Shown piece by piece: positions 47,617 through 56,227 of a DNA stretch of 64,000 nt. The stretch lies in assembly GCF_965278975.1 (NCBI RefSeq), contig NZ_OZ257126.1:372001-436000 (forward strand). Reading direction: 5' to 3'. The DNA comes from Ferrovibrio sp965278975. Lineage in GTDB: Bacteria; Pseudomonadota; Alphaproteobacteria; Ferrovibrionales; Ferrovibrionaceae. The position numbers were made by a program, and so were the translations under genes. The notes under the pieces are model-generated. The model did not search any database. It was not told where the DNA came from and worked only from the letters and a program-made list of their open reading frames with translations. Numbering within the stretch: the stretch's first letter is position 1; every line of letters starts with the position of its first letter.

Positions 47617-47651
47617 ACTGTCCCGCCAGGCCGCAGGGCCGGCGGGACAGT
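47617..47651 (-). terminator. Intra-operon hairpin after the binding-protein gene
   Basis: A perfect 11-bp stem, ACTGTCCCGCC / GGCGGGACAGT, with an inner GGCC / GGCC pairing, lies between the binding-protein stop and the ATPase start. No T-run follows on the minus strand. It probably protects or partly ends the message so that the binding protein is made in excess. Confidence 0.65.
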
Positions 47652-47678
47652 ATTGCATCGCTTAAGCGCGCGCCCGAC

Positions 47679-48725
47679 TCATTTCTGAGGCGGAACGAAG
47701 GACGCCTCGGTCGGCACAAACTCATTGGTGTAGAGCTGTGCCGTCTTCAGGTCCGCGGTCATGCCACCAAACTGCTTGGCGACGTCGATGGTGGAAGCCC
47801 AATCCTGCTCCGACATCCAGCCGAGCGGCTTGTTGGCGGTGTTCGGAGTCACCCAGTTGGTCCAGGAGATGCTCATCTCGCGGTTGGTGATCGCCGGCGT
47901 CAGGTTCGGCTGATACTTCTTCAGGATCTCGATTGCTTCAGCCGGATTGGCACGACCATAGAGGAAACCGCGCAGGCTGGCGGCAACAAAGCTTTTGACC
48001 AGTGCCGGATCGGACTTTACCAGATCGCTGTGGGCGATAATGCCGTTCGATACCGCGTTAACGCCGCAATCAGCATACCACATGATGCGGGCATCCTGGT
48101 TGGCGCGCACTTCAATACCCGGCACCATGCCCTGGGCAAAACCAGCAACGGCATCTACCTGTCCGGCGATCATCGATGCGACATAGCCGGCCGGATCGAT
48201 ATTCACCACCTTGATCTTGCTGCCATCCAGCTTGCAGCCACCGACGAAAGCCGGCCATTGCTGGAACTGGGCCGCGCCTGTGGCGATACCGATGGTCTTG
48301 CCCTCCAGATCCTTGGCCGAGGTGACGCTGGACTTCTGCAGCGCGATCACGGCAGTGGGATTGCGGCGGAACACACCGGCCACCATCTTCAGGTCCATAC
48401 CCTTGGCAACACCGTTGGTGACGACATAGCCATCAGAGAAGCCGAAGTCGGCAACCTTGCTGGCGATGAGCTGTGCGGTGCTGCCGGAGCCCTTGCCTTG
48501 CTCGATTGAAACATCGAGACCAGCTTCCTTGTAGAAGCCCTTTTCCTTCGCCACCACGAAGCCGCTGTTCGGGCCGTTGTGGATCCAGTCGAGCAGCATC
48601 TTGACCGGGCGATCAGCAGCCTGCACGGGCTGCGCCATAAGCGCCGCCGCACTCACAACTGCAGAAAACAGTGCCGCCGCAAAGAGATGCGAAGGACGAA
48701 GTGTATGCCGGTTGAGTTGTTCCAT
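47679..48725 (-). CDS. NMT1/THI5-type ABC transporter substrate-binding protein
   Basis: Periplasmic binding protein of 348 residues. ATG 48725 follows GGAAGGA and starts a long signal peptide (to about QPVQA-AD, residue 36). The mature part begins RPVKMLLDWIHNGPNSGFVVAKEKGFYKEAGLDV, the THI5/NMT1 hallmark used by importers of HMP, riboflavin precursors, pyrimidines and sulfonates. One predicted TetR operator lies about 150 bases upstream. It is the first gene of the importer operon. Ligand unknown; an aromatic N-heterocycle would suit the neighbouring enzymes. Confidence 0.92.
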   Translation of the reverse strand: MEQLNRHTLRPSHLFAAALFSAVVSAAALMAQPVQAADRPVKMLLDWIHNGPNSGFVVAKEKGFYKEAGLDVSIEQGKGSGSTAQLIASKVADFGFSDGYVVTNGVAKGMDLKMVAGVFRRNPTAVIALQKSSVTSAKDLEGKTIGIATGAAQFQQWPAFVGGCKLDGSKIKVVNIDPAGYVASMIAGQVDAVAGFAQGMVPGIEVRANQDARIMWYADCGVNAVSNGIIAHSDLVKSDPALVKSFVAASLRGFLYGRANPAEAIEILKKYQPNLTPAITNREMSISWTNWVTPNTANKPLGWMSEQDWASTIDVAKQFGGMTADLKTAQLYTNEFVPTEASFVPPQK

Positions 48726-48874
48726 TTTTGCGATTTCCTTCCGTTTAAACTGCGCCAGGCTTTGCAAATTGCAGACCATTCTGCCGCTTGCTCCACCGCT
48801 TGAACGCTTTGCCACCCCTAACGGAAATCCGCTTGCGATCACACATCGCCCGCAGCACCGATTTTTCTTACTTT

Positions 48875-48888
48875 ACTAACTCGTCAGT
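48875..48888. promoter_or_regulatory. Putative TetR operator, copy 2 (importer promoter)
   Basis: ACTAACTCGTCAGT; on the minus strand ACTGACGAGTTAGT, a full match to ACTRWCNNGTYAGT. It lies in a 337-base gap between the cupin and binding-protein genes, 149 bases before the latter. Apart from this site and a weak hairpin, I see nothing else in the gap. Confidence 0.78.
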
Positions 48889-48968
48889 TTTTATAGGCAC
48901 AAAAAAAGCAGATGCAAAGCGGATTCCCGAGGTGTCCGTTTGTGTTCGAACGGCATTGTGCGCATCAA

Positions 48969-48995
48969 TGCACCCCTGCTTTTTCGGCAGGTGCA
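48969..48995 (-). terminator. Possible terminator after the cupin gene
   Basis: On the minus strand TGCACCTGCC and GCAGGGGTGCA pair around a GAAAAA loop with a two-base bulge. It lies about 70 bases after the cupin stop. No good T-run follows, so termination is uncertain. Confidence 0.4.
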
Positions 48996-49062
48996 CGCTT
49001 GATAAAGGGGCATACGCACTAAATTTAGCCGCTTGCATTGCTATTCCATTCACACCTGAGAC

Positions 49063-49596
49063 TTAGTCTGTCTCGGATAGATGCGCACCACGGCGCTGAA
49101 ACAGTCTGTCATCCGCATAGCCCATGGTATCCGGCTTGGCACGACCGAGCATGACCTGAAAGTAGACGCGCTCCAGGCTGTTATTCTCATAGCCATGGAT
49201 CACACCCGGCGGGCAGGAAATGCAGTCCCACTTCCCAAGACGCTTGGTGATGCGGTTGCCTTCTTCATCCTCGACAAACACATCCAGGTGACCATCGAGC
49301 ACGAAGAATACTTCCTCGACTTCATGGGTATGGGCAGCATTGCCCTGACCCGGCTCCACATACATGATCGACAACGTCATGTTGCGGGCCGGAATGACCG
49401 TGGGATCGTTATGTTTGCCGGAGCCACCCGCGCCGATGAAACGATGCTGTGCCCGCTTGAAGCCTTCGATCTTGGCATCTTCGAAGGCAGCCCAATCGGC
49501 CCGCTTGTTACGGAACTCGCCGACATGGGTGGCGATGATCTGTTCCAGCGATACACCCTCCAGCTCCGGGGGGCGCTTATGACGCGCGACACTCAT
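49063..49596 (-). CDS. Metal-binding cupin-domain protein
   Basis: 177-residue single-cupin protein. Motif 1 is complete (GQGNAAHTHEVEEVFFVLDG, two His and a Glu as metal ligands), and motif 2 is GKWDCISCPPGVIHGYEN with the third His. The N-terminal helix-rich part (1-70) is atypical for a minimal cupin. It may be a dioxygenase or isomerase acting on a ring product, or a stabilising accessory. It follows the signal-less binding-protein homologue after 76 bases, as last gene of the three-subunit molybdenum-hydroxylase operon. Confidence 0.85.
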   Translation of the reverse strand: MSVARHKRPPELEGVSLEQIIATHVGEFRNKRADWAAFEDAKIEGFKRAQHRFIGAGGSGKHNDPTVIPARNMTLSIMYVEPGQGNAAHTHEVEEVFFVLDGHLDVFVEDEEGNRITKRLGKWDCISCPPGVIHGYENNSLERVYFQVMLGRAKPDTMGYADDRLFQRRGAHLSETD

Positions 49597-49672
49597 GAAA
49601 GTCTCCTTTTCACTCCAGTTAATATCGTGACTGAGCGCTACCGCATGTCAGGTAGCGGGCGCTCCATTTCCT

Positions 49673-50581
49673 TCACCCCAAGGAAGCCAGGGCCGCCGCA
49701 TGGAAGCGACGGTCGACATAATTCTCCGGTGGCGGCACCTCACCACCCCATTGACCTTCCACCACAGCCCGCAACCGCAGCACATTGCCAAGCCCGACCA
49801 TGTCGATCTCGGCATCCGGCGCGATACCGCCAGGAGCCGTGGCGATGGCAAAACCTTCCGTGGCAATATCGGCCGGCAGCTGCAGTCGTTCCGCAAGCAA
49901 TCTAATTGCCGCGTCGCGGTTCGCTTCTGCCAATGCCCAGCGCAGGCCACGGATATAGGCACGGCAATAGGCTGTAAGGGTCGCCTCATTCCGTGCCGCC
50001 CAGGCACGCATGACAAAGCCTGCCGTGGACAGATACGGGCCGATCTCATCAGTGGTTTCGCAGATCAGCTTGAGGCCGGCTCGCTGCGCCTGGATACGGA
50101 AGGGCAGGTTCATGATCGAGGCCCGTGCCGTAGGGTCCTCCTGCATACGCTTGAAGCGGAACGGCGTGGCACCAACCGGCTGTGCCACATAATCGCCACG
50201 CTGCAGGCCATGCAATTGCAGAATACGATACAGCACCAGGGCAAAAGCCGTATTGGGTGCATCGACCAGCACGGTCTTGCCGCGTAAATCCTCAAACGAA
50301 CCAACGTCCGGCTGGAACATCAGGGCGTTGAAACCGCTATCACCCCCCAGCACCACGGCAACATCAGCCTTGGCCAGTTCGACCATGGCGATAGCATTAT
50401 CCACCGCGGTATGAGCGATATCGTAATCGCCGGCAGCCAGACCATTGCGCAACACACCCGAATCCGGCGTGAAGGTCAGGTCGATATCCAGCCCTTCTGC
50501 AACGAAATAACCCTGTGCCTGCGCGGCAAAAATCGCCAGATTCTGCACACCTTCAAAAACGATGACTTTCAGCTTCTGCAC
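49673..50581 (-). CDS. NMT1/THI5-like binding-protein homologue without signal peptide
   Basis: 302-residue protein with the NMT1 fold (KVIVFEGVQNLAIFAAQAQGYFVAEGLDIDLTFTPDSG). I place the start at GTG 50581, seven bases after GGGAG and 11 bases after the molybdenum-hydroxylase stop; the 19 codons upstream give no signal peptide either (Gly/Pro/Glu-rich). So it seems to stay in the cytoplasm. In an operon with a hydroxylase and a cupin it may be a ligand-binding accessory or an enzyme on this fold, such as THI5-like proteins. An exported protein with mis-called start looks unlikely. Confidence 0.78.
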   Translation of the reverse strand: MQKLKVIVFEGVQNLAIFAAQAQGYFVAEGLDIDLTFTPDSGVLRNGLAAGDYDIAHTAVDNAIAMVELAKADVAVVLGGDSGFNALMFQPDVGSFEDLRGKTVLVDAPNTAFALVLYRILQLHGLQRGDYVAQPVGATPFRFKRMQEDPTARASIMNLPFRIQAQRAGLKLICETTDEIGPYLSTAGFVMRAWAARNEATLTAYCRAYIRGLRWALAEANRDAAIRLLAERLQLPADIATEGFAIATAPGGIAPDAEIDMVGLGNVLRLRAVVEGQWGGEVPPPENYVDRRFHAAALASLG

Positions 50582-50592
50582 CGCCAGCTCCC

Positions 50593-52908
50593 TTACTTCG
50601 CCTGCTGCTTGCGTTTGGCCGCCTGGATCAGGCGCCACACACGCGGCGGCGTGAGTGGCAGATCCATCGGCTCGACACCGAAGCTGGACAGCGCATTAGC
50701 CACGGCATTGGCAATGATACCGCCAACCGGAATGGTGCCGCCCTCGCCCGCACCCTTGGCGCCCAGTGGATTGAACGGCGAAGGCCGCAGCCCGATGGCA
50801 GTGGAACGGATATTCGGAAAATCGGTCGCCAATGGCATCAGATAATCGGCGAAGGAGGCGCTGAGCATCTGGCCGTTCTCGTCATAGACCAGGTTTTCCA
50901 GCAACGTGCCGCCAAGTCCCTGCACGATGGAGCCTATGGATTGACCATGCAAGGTGAGTGGATTGATGACACGACCGGCATCTTCAACGGTGACATAATC
51001 CACTACCGAGACCTGGCCGGTGCCAGGATCTACCGTCACATGCGCCACATGCGAACCGTAGGCGTAAGTGTGACGATGATTATGGAAGGTACATTCAGCC
51101 GAAATACCCTGCGCGGCCAGATCGGCGAAACTCAACCGTCGTCCGTCGCGGCCCAGCACTTCGCCGCGGACTACTTCCACTTCATCCGGCGCGCAGTTGA
51201 ACCGCATTGCCGCCGCCTCGCGCAGCTTCTGCTTGATCTCCTCTGCAGCGAGCAGGATTGCCGATCCACCCATCACCGTGGAACGCGAATGATATGAACC
51301 CCAGCCCTCCTTCACGTAGGTGGTGGAGCCGAGGAACATTTTCACCCGGTCATAAGGGACATCCAGTGCATCTGCCGCGATCTGGCCCAGAATGGTCTCG
51401 GCGCCCTGGCCTACCCCTGAGGAGCCAGCATAAACCGAGGCCATGCCATCGGCCTCGATGACGATGCGGGAGGATTCACGCGGGCCGGCTGCACCACCTT
51501 CAATGAAACAAGCAACCGCCAAACCATGATAAAGCCCATCAACCAGCTTGCCTTGCAGGTGCTGCTTCTCAGCCCAGCCAGCATCCACAAGGCAACGGTC
51601 AAGCAGCAATTCGTAGGCGCCGCTATCCAGGGCCGTGGGATTGTCCACCGGGCCAGTGCGTGGCATCGGATAGGGCATCGCCGATTCCGGCACCAGATTG
51701 CGGCGGCGGAATTCCACCGGATCAATACCCAGATCCTTGGCGACAAGATCGAACAGGCGCTCGCGGAAAAAATCCGCCTCGAAACGCCCGGGTCCGCGAT
51801 AGGTGCCTGATGGCGATTTGTTGGACACCTGCATCGCCACGTCGATATGCACATTCTCCACCTGATAGGGGCCGGAGATGAACTGGCCGGCATTGCGCGG
51901 TGTGATCACCGCCGCCGTGCGCATATAGGCGCCGATATTGGTCCAGACATCGCCGCGTATGGCGAGCACGCGGCCCTCACGGGTGCAGGCAATCTCAAGC
52001 TCGGCCTCGATATCGCGGGCATGGCTGATCGCCAGCAGATGCTCGCGGCGATCCTCGGTCCATTTCACCGGCCTGCCGAGCAGCTTGGCGGCATAGGGAA
52101 CCAGAAAATCCTCCGGGAAGAACTCGCCCTTCACGCCGTAGCTGCCGCCAGAATCACCTTCGATCATATCGACGGATTCTTCCGGCAGGCCCATGGTGGC
52201 CGCCAGGATGCGGCGATTGGCGAAGGGCACCTTGGAAGCGCCCCAGACCGTCATATGGCCGCGTTCCGCATCCCATTGCGCCAATGAGCCGCGCAACTCC
52301 ATCGTCACCCCGGTATGGCGATGGACATAGAGCCGCTCACGCCGGGTATATTCCGCGCCGGCAAAAGCCGCCTCGGCATCGCCCTTCCTGACCTCGAAAT
52401 AGTGGGGCTTATTCGAGCCGCTCGCCTCGGCCAGCAGGGCTTCATCGCGGCGCGAGGCTGCGAGATCGGCCACCGGCGGCAGCATCTCGATATCCACCTC
52501 GATCAATTCCAGGGCATCCTCGCCAATCGCCGGACTATCGGCGATCACCATGGCGATGGGCTCACCGACATAGCGCACCTTGTCCTGGGCGATCACCGGC
52601 TGCTGGAATGGCGCATATTCAGGTATCGGGAAAAGACGCACTGGAATACAGGGGACAGGCTGGCCGATATCAGAGGCCGTAAGCACGGCATGCACACCCG
52701 GCATCTGCCGCGCGGCCGTCACATCAATGGACCGAATCAGGCCATGCGGCACGCTGCTGCGCAGCATCACGGCGAAAAGCTGGCCGGGCAGCGACAGATC
52801 GTCGATATAGCGGCCCTTGCCACGCAAAAGGCGCTGATCCTCGACCCGGCCGATGGGCTGGCCAATGGCTGGTGCTTCAGCGGAGAACTCCCTGGCATGC
52901 ACGGTCAT
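50593..52908 (-). CDS. Molybdenum hydroxylase large subunit (xanthine dehydrogenase family)
   Basis: Mo-cofactor subunit of 771 residues. It opens IGQPIGRVEDQRLLRGKGRYIDDL, typical of CoxL/XdhB-like subunits. The active-site loop reads SGTYRGPGRFEADFF, close to the AYRGAGR of so-called form II enzymes and unlike the AYRCSFR of CO dehydrogenase, so it is not a CODH. The catalytic Glu is in GAKGAGEGGTIPVGG. It overlaps the [2Fe-2S] subunit by four bases. It should hydroxylate a carbon next to a ring nitrogen or an aldehyde. No XdhC-type maturase is nearby. Confidence 0.93.
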   Translation of the reverse strand: MTVHAREFSAEAPAIGQPIGRVEDQRLLRGKGRYIDDLSLPGQLFAVMLRSSVPHGLIRSIDVTAARQMPGVHAVLTASDIGQPVPCIPVRLFPIPEYAPFQQPVIAQDKVRYVGEPIAMVIADSPAIGEDALELIEVDIEMLPPVADLAASRRDEALLAEASGSNKPHYFEVRKGDAEAAFAGAEYTRRERLYVHRHTGVTMELRGSLAQWDAERGHMTVWGASKVPFANRRILAATMGLPEESVDMIEGDSGGSYGVKGEFFPEDFLVPYAAKLLGRPVKWTEDRREHLLAISHARDIEAELEIACTREGRVLAIRGDVWTNIGAYMRTAAVITPRNAGQFISGPYQVENVHIDVAMQVSNKSPSGTYRGPGRFEADFFRERLFDLVAKDLGIDPVEFRRRNLVPESAMPYPMPRTGPVDNPTALDSGAYELLLDRCLVDAGWAEKQHLQGKLVDGLYHGLAVACFIEGGAAGPRESSRIVIEADGMASVYAGSSGVGQGAETILGQIAADALDVPYDRVKMFLGSTTYVKEGWGSYHSRSTVMGGSAILLAAEEIKQKLREAAAMRFNCAPDEVEVVRGEVLGRDGRRLSFADLAAQGISAECTFHNHRHTYAYGSHVAHVTVDPGTGQVSVVDYVTVEDAGRVINPLTLHGQSIGSIVQGLGGTLLENLVYDENGQMLSASFADYLMPLATDFPNIRSTAIGLRPSPFNPLGAKGAGEGGTIPVGGIIANAVANALSSFGVEPMDLPLTPPRVWRLIQAAKRKQQAK

Positions 52909-53390
52909 TTCGCCGCTCCCTGGCCGGGTTTGGCATAGGCAGCGCGTGCTTCCAGGATTGCCTCGATGATCGGCAAATAGCCGGTGCAACGGCAGATATT
53001 GCCAGACAGCACATGACGGATGCGATCCTCATCAGCATCGGGCTCATGGGTCAGCAGGGCATGGGCCGTAGTCAGGATGCCCGGGGTGCAGAAGCCGCAT
53101 TGCAACGCATGATGCTTGTGGAAGGCCGCCTGCAACGGCGACAGCGCGGCATCATTGGACAAGCCTTCCACCGTCACTACTTCGTGGCCACCAGCCTGGG
53201 CCGCCAGCATCAGGCAAGAGCGCACCGCTTCGCCGTCCACCAGTACGGTGCAGGCGCCGCAAACACCATGTTCACAGCCGACATGGGTACCGGTCTGGCC
53301 GAAATGGTGGCGCACGCAATCGGACAGGGTGGTACGGTCTTCGCCGGTGAATTCCACTGCCTTGCCGTTGAGGATGAATTGCGCGGACAT
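52905..53390 (-). CDS. Molybdenum hydroxylase [2Fe-2S] small subunit
   Basis: 161-residue iron-sulfur subunit. The plant-ferredoxin cluster is CEHGVCGACTVLVDGEAVRSC (about 38-59) and the second cluster is CGFCTPG ... NICRCTGY. ATG 53390 follows AGGAG; longer in-frame sequence upstream overlaps the FAD-subunit gene and is not conserved. It carries electrons between the Mo and FAD subunits encoded on both sides. Confidence 0.94.
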   Translation of the reverse strand: MSAQFILNGKAVEFTGEDRTTLSDCVRHHFGQTGTHVGCEHGVCGACTVLVDGEAVRSCLMLAAQAGGHEVVTVEGLSNDAALSPLQAAFHKHHALQCGFCTPGILTTAHALLTHEPDADEDRIRHVLSGNICRCTGYLPIIEAILEARAAYAKPGQGAAK

Positions 53391-53400
53391 CGCGTGCTCC

Positions 53401-54261
53401 TTACTGCAACTGTTCGGCGCGGCGGACCACGCGCTCGAAAAGGGTCGCCACCAGGGCGCGGCGGTATTCTGCATCGGCATGCAGATCGCTCATCGGATTG
53501 ATGCTGGCAGAGGCCAGTTCCGATGCCGAGGTGATCAGCGCCTCGTCGATCCTGCGGCCCTCCATGGCTTTTTCGACTTCATGCAGGCGGCGCGGCATTT
53601 CATCGGCGCCGATCACGCCAACATGAACATTGCTTGCCAGACCTGCCGTATCGCGGTCGTAATGTACCGCCACGCCGGCGAGGGCGAAGTCGCCACGGCG
53701 CAGGGCGAATTCCTCAAAACCCCAGCGCCGGCTGGCCGGCCATGCCGGCAGGTCCACCGCCACCAGCACTTCATCTTCTGCCAGCACGGTTTGCAGTGGG
53801 CCAGTGAAAAAATCAGCCGCCGCGACACTGCGGCTGCCATGGGGGCCAACGACATGCAGCACGGCATCGCAGACCACCGCAACGCCCGGCATCTCGGCAG
53901 CCGGATCGGCATGAGCCAGGCTACCGCCAACCGTGCCGCGATTGCGGATCTGGTAATGCGCCACTTGATCAATCATTGCCACCAGCAGCGGCTGGGCTCG
54001 ACGCAGGGCGGCATCGCGCTCGATCTCGCACCAGCGCACCCGCGCGCCAAGCCGGATGACGGCAGCGCCGATCTCGATGCCGCGCAATGCCTCGATCGAG
54101 CCGATATCCACCAGCAATGGCGGCGCCGCCAAGCGGAAAGCCAGCACCGGCATCAGGCTCTGCCCCCCGGAGATGATCTTCGCGCCTTCATTCGCCTGCA
54201 GCAGCGCAATGGCCTCGGCCACGCTGGCGGGACGCGCATATTCTAGACGAGACAGCTTCAT
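53401..54261 (-). CDS. Molybdenum hydroxylase FAD-binding medium subunit
   Basis: 286-residue subunit of the CoxM/XdhA type. KIISGGQSLMPVLAFRLA and TVGGSLAHADPAAEMPGVAV are the FAD-binding motifs. The presence of this subunit indicates that the enzyme passes electrons to NAD or another soluble acceptor. It is 27 bases downstream of the CocE-type hydrolase and 10 bases before the small subunit, so all are co-transcribed. Confidence 0.94.
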   Translation of the reverse strand: MKLSRLEYARPASVAEAIALLQANEGAKIISGGQSLMPVLAFRLAAPPLLVDIGSIEALRGIEIGAAVIRLGARVRWCEIERDAALRRAQPLLVAMIDQVAHYQIRNRGTVGGSLAHADPAAEMPGVAVVCDAVLHVVGPHGSRSVAAADFFTGPLQTVLAEDEVLVAVDLPAWPASRRWGFEEFALRRGDFALAGVAVHYDRDTAGLASNVHVGVIGADEMPRRLHEVEKAMEGRRIDEALITSASELASASINPMSDLHADAEYRRALVATLFERVVRRAEQLQ

Positions 54262-54288
54262 ATCAGGACCATGCGGATGAGGGGCACA

Positions 54289-56001
54289 TCAGGCAGGGAT
54301 TTTCGGCAGCAGCAGGTAGGAATCATGTTCCGGGCCGGTAAGGATGGTGCAAAGGCCATCGAATTCCGCGCGTGGACGATCTGCTTCACTGTTATGCAGA
54401 ATGCGGCCGGGAATATCCCGGGCCTCGAAATCACGGCCCTGGATCGTCAGCACCAGGCGGTGACCCGGCGGACAGACGATGCTGGTCGGCCAGATTTCGA
54501 CATCCAATTCATAAGCCTCGCCGGGCGTCAGCTTCTGGATTTCATCATGGCAGTGATAGGGCCGGTAAGGTTGCGTCATCGCCGCATCCTGTTTGCGATG
54601 CGAGGCCCGCAGCCAGCCGCGCGCCACCGGCGTGAGATCGCTGGCACCGGTGAACACCACTTCCTCACCGGCAGGATCAAACAGCCGCAACGTGACGAAC
54701 AGGTCCATATCCGTGGTGCTGGAGCTGACCCAGAGATGCGCCTTGAGTGGGCCGGTAAATTCGGTTTCCTGAGCGAAAGGCTCGGTGCTGAAGCTGACGC
54801 CCTCGCCCAGCGGGCGATAGCTCACCTTGGCAGCGGCCTGCGGTGCCGCCGTTTTCAGGCTCCTGCCCGCAGCATCGAGATGCAGCCTTGTCCATTCGGT
54901 GCGTGCCAGCGGCCATTCCGCCTCGGTGCGGAAAGCGCCGCCATCGGGCCGGCGAATGTACAGCCGCACCTTGGCCTCTTCGTCCCAGCCGTTTTCCTCA
55001 CCCTTGAGGAAATGATCAAAGAATCGCTGCTGGCGCTGGATGAATTCCGGCAGATAGAAGCTCTCGAAATGCGTGCCGATATGCAGTTGCAGCCATTTCT
55101 GCTGCGAGCCGGCACGCAGAAAGCCTTCGATATTGCCACGCAGATGCAGGCCCGCACCACCCCAGTTACCCGCCGAGAGCAGCGGCACTTCGATATGCGG
55201 CAGATTCGGCGAGCGCGACTTGTACCAGGCATCGTCCAGCGGATGCTCCAGCAGATCGCGCGGATGATCGGCACGATTGCCAGCCAGCATGGCCGGGCTC
55301 AATGGCTCGCCGGTATTCGGCTGGCCGGTATCCCGTTCACGGTAATGGGTCGCAGCATTGCCATGCTGGTTCGGCAGCACCTGGCGGGGATACCAGGCAG
55401 TGGGAAACAGATGGCTGAAAATACCGCCATGATGGCTCCAGTCGCGGTAGAGATCGGAACCACCTTCCCACACGCAGATCGCCGCCAGATGCGGTGGCCG
55501 CAGCGACGCCACTTGCCACTGCTTGATACCATAATAGGAAATGCCGATGGTGCCGACCTTGCCGTTCGACCAGGACTGCACGCCGGCCCATTCGATGGCA
55601 TCGTGATAATCCTGTGTCTCGCGCGTCGAGAAAGGATCGAGATAGCCGGGAGACTTGCCGCTGCCACGGGAATCCACGGCAACCACCACATAGCCGGCCG
55701 GCACCCAGCGTTCCGGATCGACCAATTCCCAGCGCAGGTGCTGGCCTGAAGTGCCTTCCGTATCCACACCCGGGTAGATGCGTTTCAGCACATCCCATTG
55801 CAGCTTGTAGCCATCGGCGAAGTGGATGTCCTTGCCATAGATACCCATGGCCATGACCACGGGATAACGGCCCGGCTGCTGCGGGCGATAAACATTGGCA
55901 CGCAGGACGGCGCCATCGCCGACCTGGATCGGCACATCCTTCTCAAAAATCATCTCCGCGCCGCCGGCAGCCGGCTTCGCGCCACTCTCCACGCCACCCA
56001 T
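54289..56001 (-). CDS. CocE/NonD family acyl hydrolase
   Basis: Alpha/beta hydrolase of the X-Pro dipeptidyl-peptidase class (CocE-like), 570 residues from ATG 56001. VPIQVGDGAVLRANVYRP opens the domain; the nucleophile elbow is GTIGISYYG (Ser), and the C-terminal jelly roll (from about 400, FTGPLKAHLWVSSSTTDMDLFVTLRLFD) is typical. It hydrolyses esters or amides. An upstream TTG at 56055 would add MEYRAVAVLVAACFGGEA, whose VAAC resembles a lipobox, so an anchored form cannot be excluded; ATG 55953 is a third option. It is the first gene of the operon and lies behind an operator copy. Confidence 0.87.
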   Translation of the reverse strand: MGGVESGAKPAAGGAEMIFEKDVPIQVGDGAVLRANVYRPQQPGRYPVVMAMGIYGKDIHFADGYKLQWDVLKRIYPGVDTEGTSGQHLRWELVDPERWVPAGYVVVAVDSRGSGKSPGYLDPFSTRETQDYHDAIEWAGVQSWSNGKVGTIGISYYGIKQWQVASLRPPHLAAICVWEGGSDLYRDWSHHGGIFSHLFPTAWYPRQVLPNQHGNAATHYRERDTGQPNTGEPLSPAMLAGNRADHPRDLLEHPLDDAWYKSRSPNLPHIEVPLLSAGNWGGAGLHLRGNIEGFLRAGSQQKWLQLHIGTHFESFYLPEFIQRQQRFFDHFLKGEENGWDEEAKVRLYIRRPDGGAFRTEAEWPLARTEWTRLHLDAAGRSLKTAAPQAAAKVSYRPLGEGVSFSTEPFAQETEFTGPLKAHLWVSSSTTDMDLFVTLRLFDPAGEEVVFTGASDLTPVARGWLRASHRKQDAAMTQPYRPYHCHDEIQKLTPGEAYELDVEIWPTSIVCPPGHRLVLTIQGRDFEARDIPGRILHNSEADRPRAEFDGLCTILTGPEHDSYLLLPKIPA

Positions 56002-56108
56002 TGCCTCACCCCCGAAGCAAGCCGCGACCAGAACCGCCACGGCACGATACTCCAAAAAACCCGATAACTACGCCGCTTCCAGCCACACCACAGTTTCAAT
56101 CATAATTG

Positions 56109-56122
56109 ACTGTCCAGTTAGT
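56109..56122. promoter_or_regulatory. Putative TetR operator, copy 3 (CocE/molybdenum hydroxylase operon)
   Basis: ACTGTCCAGTTAGT, a full match to the consensus ACTRWCNNGTYAGT, in the 170-base gap before the CocE-type gene. On the minus strand it is followed by TATGAT, a good -10 hexamer starting three bases after the site. Confidence 0.78.
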
Positions 56123-56227
56123 TTAGTTTGCAGTGAGCACATGGTCAAGCAAATGTCTCATTCTGCGGCAGCCCAGCAATCGGGCAATAGCTGCGCGAAA
56201 TTGCGGCAGCGCACACTTACCAGCCTA

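Noticed and set aside
47611..47624. Sixth TetR operator (CTGGACTGTCC)
   Set aside because: The sequence resembles copy 1 on one side only, lies within an operon, and is better explained as one arm of the 11-bp hairpin.
50593..54261. Carbon monoxide dehydrogenase
   Set aside because: The large subunit lacks the AYRCSFR loop of true CO dehydrogenase, and the coxDEF genes are missing; a general molybdenum hydroxylase is the safer call.
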